This document shows positions 63,055 through 64,000 of a DNA stretch of 64,000 bases, piece by piece (position 1 is the stretch's first letter; each line of letters begins with the position of its first letter). Source of the stretch: UBA6136 sp044350805 (GTDB lineage Bacteria > Pseudomonadota > Gammaproteobacteria > Methylococcales > Methylococcaceae); the NCBI GenBank assembly GCA_044350805.1, contig JBILGU010000008.1, forward strand, positions 1 through 64,000, written 5' to 3'. The notes under the pieces were generated by a model, which saw only the letters and a program-made list of their open reading frames with translations, did not search any database and was not told the origin of the DNA. The position numbers were made by a program, and so were the translations under genes.

Positions 63055-63083
63055 TTGTATGGATAGTGAATCTGCCGTATAAT
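63055..63083 (+). promoter_or_regulatory. Promoter of rpsF-rpsR
   Basis: TTGTAT (63055-63060) and TATAAT (63078-63083) are spaced by 17 bases. It is among the best sigma-70-like promoters in the window and feeds the ribosomal protein operon. Confidence 0.65.
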
Positions 63084-63122
63084 ACGGGGTTCACTGGCGT
63101 CCCTTTCGGGGCGTCACTCCTT

Positions 63123-63144
63123 GCCTCACCGTCCTGCGGGAGGC
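63123..63144 (+). promoter_or_regulatory. Candidate S6:S18 autoregulatory leader
   Basis: GCCTC pairs with GAGGC. Inside, a bulged A and CCG pairing with CGG around TCCTG make a two-part stem 23 bases before the rpsF ATG. The rpsF leaders of many bacteria carry a bulged CCG-containing hairpin bound by the S6:S18 complex. The fit here is by position and CCG only. Confidence 0.5.
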
Positions 63145-63167
63145 TTTCTTAACCATAAGGAGCATTC

Positions 63168-63557
63168 ATGCGTCATTATGAAATCGTTTTCATGGTCCAT
63201 CCGGACCAGAGCGCCCAGGTTCCGGCAATGCTGGACCGTTACCGCAGTCTGATTCAGGCAGGTTCGGGGCTCATTCATCGCCTCGAAGACTGGGGTCGTC
63301 GTCAATTGGCGTATCCGATCAACAAGGTCCATAAGGCACATTACGTCCTGATGAACATCGAAGTTGATCAGGCGACCCTCGAAGAACTCGAAAGCGGTTT
63401 CCGTTTCAACGATGCCGTGATTCGCAGCCTCACGATCCGCAAGGATGTTGCAGTTACCGAACCCTCACCGATGTCCCGCAAGGAAAATCAGGAAAATCAG
63501 GGTATCCGTGACGATGACGGCGATGACAGTGCTATCGGCGACGCCGTAGCCGAATAA
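63168..63557 (+). CDS. rpsF: 30S ribosomal protein S6
   Basis: S6 binds 16S rRNA with S18. The 129-residue protein starts MRHYEIVFMVHPDQS, contains RRQLAYPINKVHKAHYVLMN, and ends in a long acidic tail (DDDGDDSAIGD), as in gammaproteobacteria, where the tail receives glutamates. A TAAGGAG site precedes it. Confidence 0.98.
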   Translation: MRHYEIVFMVHPDQSAQVPAMLDRYRSLIQAGSGLIHRLEDWGRRQLAYPINKVHKAHYVLMNIEVDQATLEELESGFRFNDAVIRSLTIRKDVAVTEPSPMSRKENQENQGIRDDDGDDSAIGDAVAE

Positions 63558-63607
63558 TCATCGAACAACATCACCTAATTATTGCCAATCAGTGAGGTTT
63601 CAATCAG

Positions 63608-63835
63608 ATGGCACGTCAATTTAAAAGAAAGAAATTCTGCCGCTTCTCTTCGGACGAAGGTCAGGCGATTGATTACAAGGATCTCGATCTTCTGCAGGAA
63701 TTCCTGTCCGAGACCTACAAAATCGTTCCCAGCCGCATCACCGGCACCAAGGTCAAGTATCAGCGCGAACTCGCTTCAGCGGTCAAGCGTGCTCGTTACC
63801 TTGCCCTTCTGCCGTTCTGCGACAGTCACGAATAA
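63608..63835 (+). CDS. rpsR: 30S ribosomal protein S18
   Basis: The 75-residue protein starts ARQFKRKKFCRFSSD with the conserved cysteine and basic pattern, then IDYKDLDLLQEFLSETYKI and KRARYLALLPFCDSH. It lies 50 bases after rpsF in the standard order. Confidence 0.98.
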   Translation: MARQFKRKKFCRFSSDEGQAIDYKDLDLLQEFLSETYKIVPSRITGTKVKYQRELASAVKRARYLALLPFCDSHE

Positions 63836-63863
63836 GTAACGGATACGGTCAAGGGGCGCCTGA

Positions 63864-64000
63864 ATGAGCGCTTTGGCACAGTTCATCATGAAGGGGCGTA
63901 GCCAGGCCATCCTGGTGCTTGCCTCATTCACGATTCTGTCATGGTTGCTCTCGCTGGCCAGTTTGCTAGCGGCGGCAGCGCTTGCCTTGCCCACGCTGCG
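63864..64000 (+). CDS. Membrane protein between rpsR and rplI (DUF2232-type), partial
   Basis: An ATG at 63864 opens a frame that runs off the window: MSALAQFIMKGRSQAILVLA, then hydrophobic residues (LSWLLSLASLLAAAALAL). In many gammaproteobacteria a polytopic DUF2232 membrane protein gene sits between rpsR and rplI, which fits. Only 45 codons are visible. Confidence 0.6.
   Translation, partial: MSALAQFIMKGRSQAILVLASFTILSWLLSLASLLAAAALALPTL

Noticed and set aside
1..64000. CRISPR arrays, tRNA or rRNA genes
   Set aside because: No spaced short repeats and no tRNA- or rRNA-like segments were seen on either strand.

Overview
The window is a bacterial chromosome segment with a gammaproteobacterial (less likely betaproteobacterial) gene repertoire and order. 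The evidence is the block gyrA-serC-pheA-hisC-tyrA-aroA-cmk-rpsA-ihfB-lapB, together with typA, lpxH, ygfZ, htpX, cysG, a trifunctional-type siroheme synthase, and ftsK/trxB next to rpsF-rpsR. I cannot name a genus. No rRNA, tRNA or CRISPR array was seen.

Bases 1 to about 4560 form a decayed accessory island. It holds an IS3-family transposase remnant, an AT-rich gene for an unusual protein with an N-terminal DUF6765-like domain and a C-terminal FYVE-type zinc finger, an IS66 transposase tail, what looks like the 5' part of a group II intron, a truncated zinc-ribbon gene associated with mobile DNA, and a frameshifted, truncated P4-type integrase. The two last genes converge on one break point.

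From 4576 onward the DNA is mostly ordinary housekeeping chromosome. First come yicC, a zinc-ribbon Nudix hydrolase, an SH3/coiled-coil envelope protein, mreB standing alone, a lipoprotein of unknown role, ypjD and ffh (4.6-11.6 kb). Next are two exported proteins of unknown role that share a stop/start junction, and two Nudix hydrolases (11.6-15.3 kb). Then typA and the long gyrA to lapB block, which couples DNA gyrase, serine and aromatic amino-acid synthesis, histidinol-phosphate aminotransferase, CMP kinase, ribosomal protein S1, IHF-beta and the LPS regulator LapB (15.4-29.6 kb). galU, an aspartate aminotransferase, uvrB, a GH57 glycosidase, a VOC protein, a PspC protein and a ferritin-like DUF455 protein follow (29.7-37.8 kb).

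The 37.8-47.1 kb stretch has small exported proteins (one of them dirigent-like), lpxH with a periplasmic cyclophilin, an SbmA/YddA-type ABC protein whose ATPase motifs are all lost, gltX-cysS, and mrp. The 47.2-57.7 kb stretch has an exported flavin amine oxidase beside a secreted papain-like protein of unknown function, dcd, hemL, ygfZ, htpX, and a coupled sugar dehydrogenase-methyltransferase-radA run. The last part holds a possible 46-residue CxxCH protein, a hairpin that would hide a strong ribosome site in front of cysG, ftsK, trxB, and rpsF-rpsR with a probable S6:S18 leader, ending inside a membrane protein gene.

The observations most worth a second look are the bacterial FYVE fusion, the dead-ATPase ABC protein, the cysteine-type exported protein pair, the cysG leader and the CUG start of lapB.
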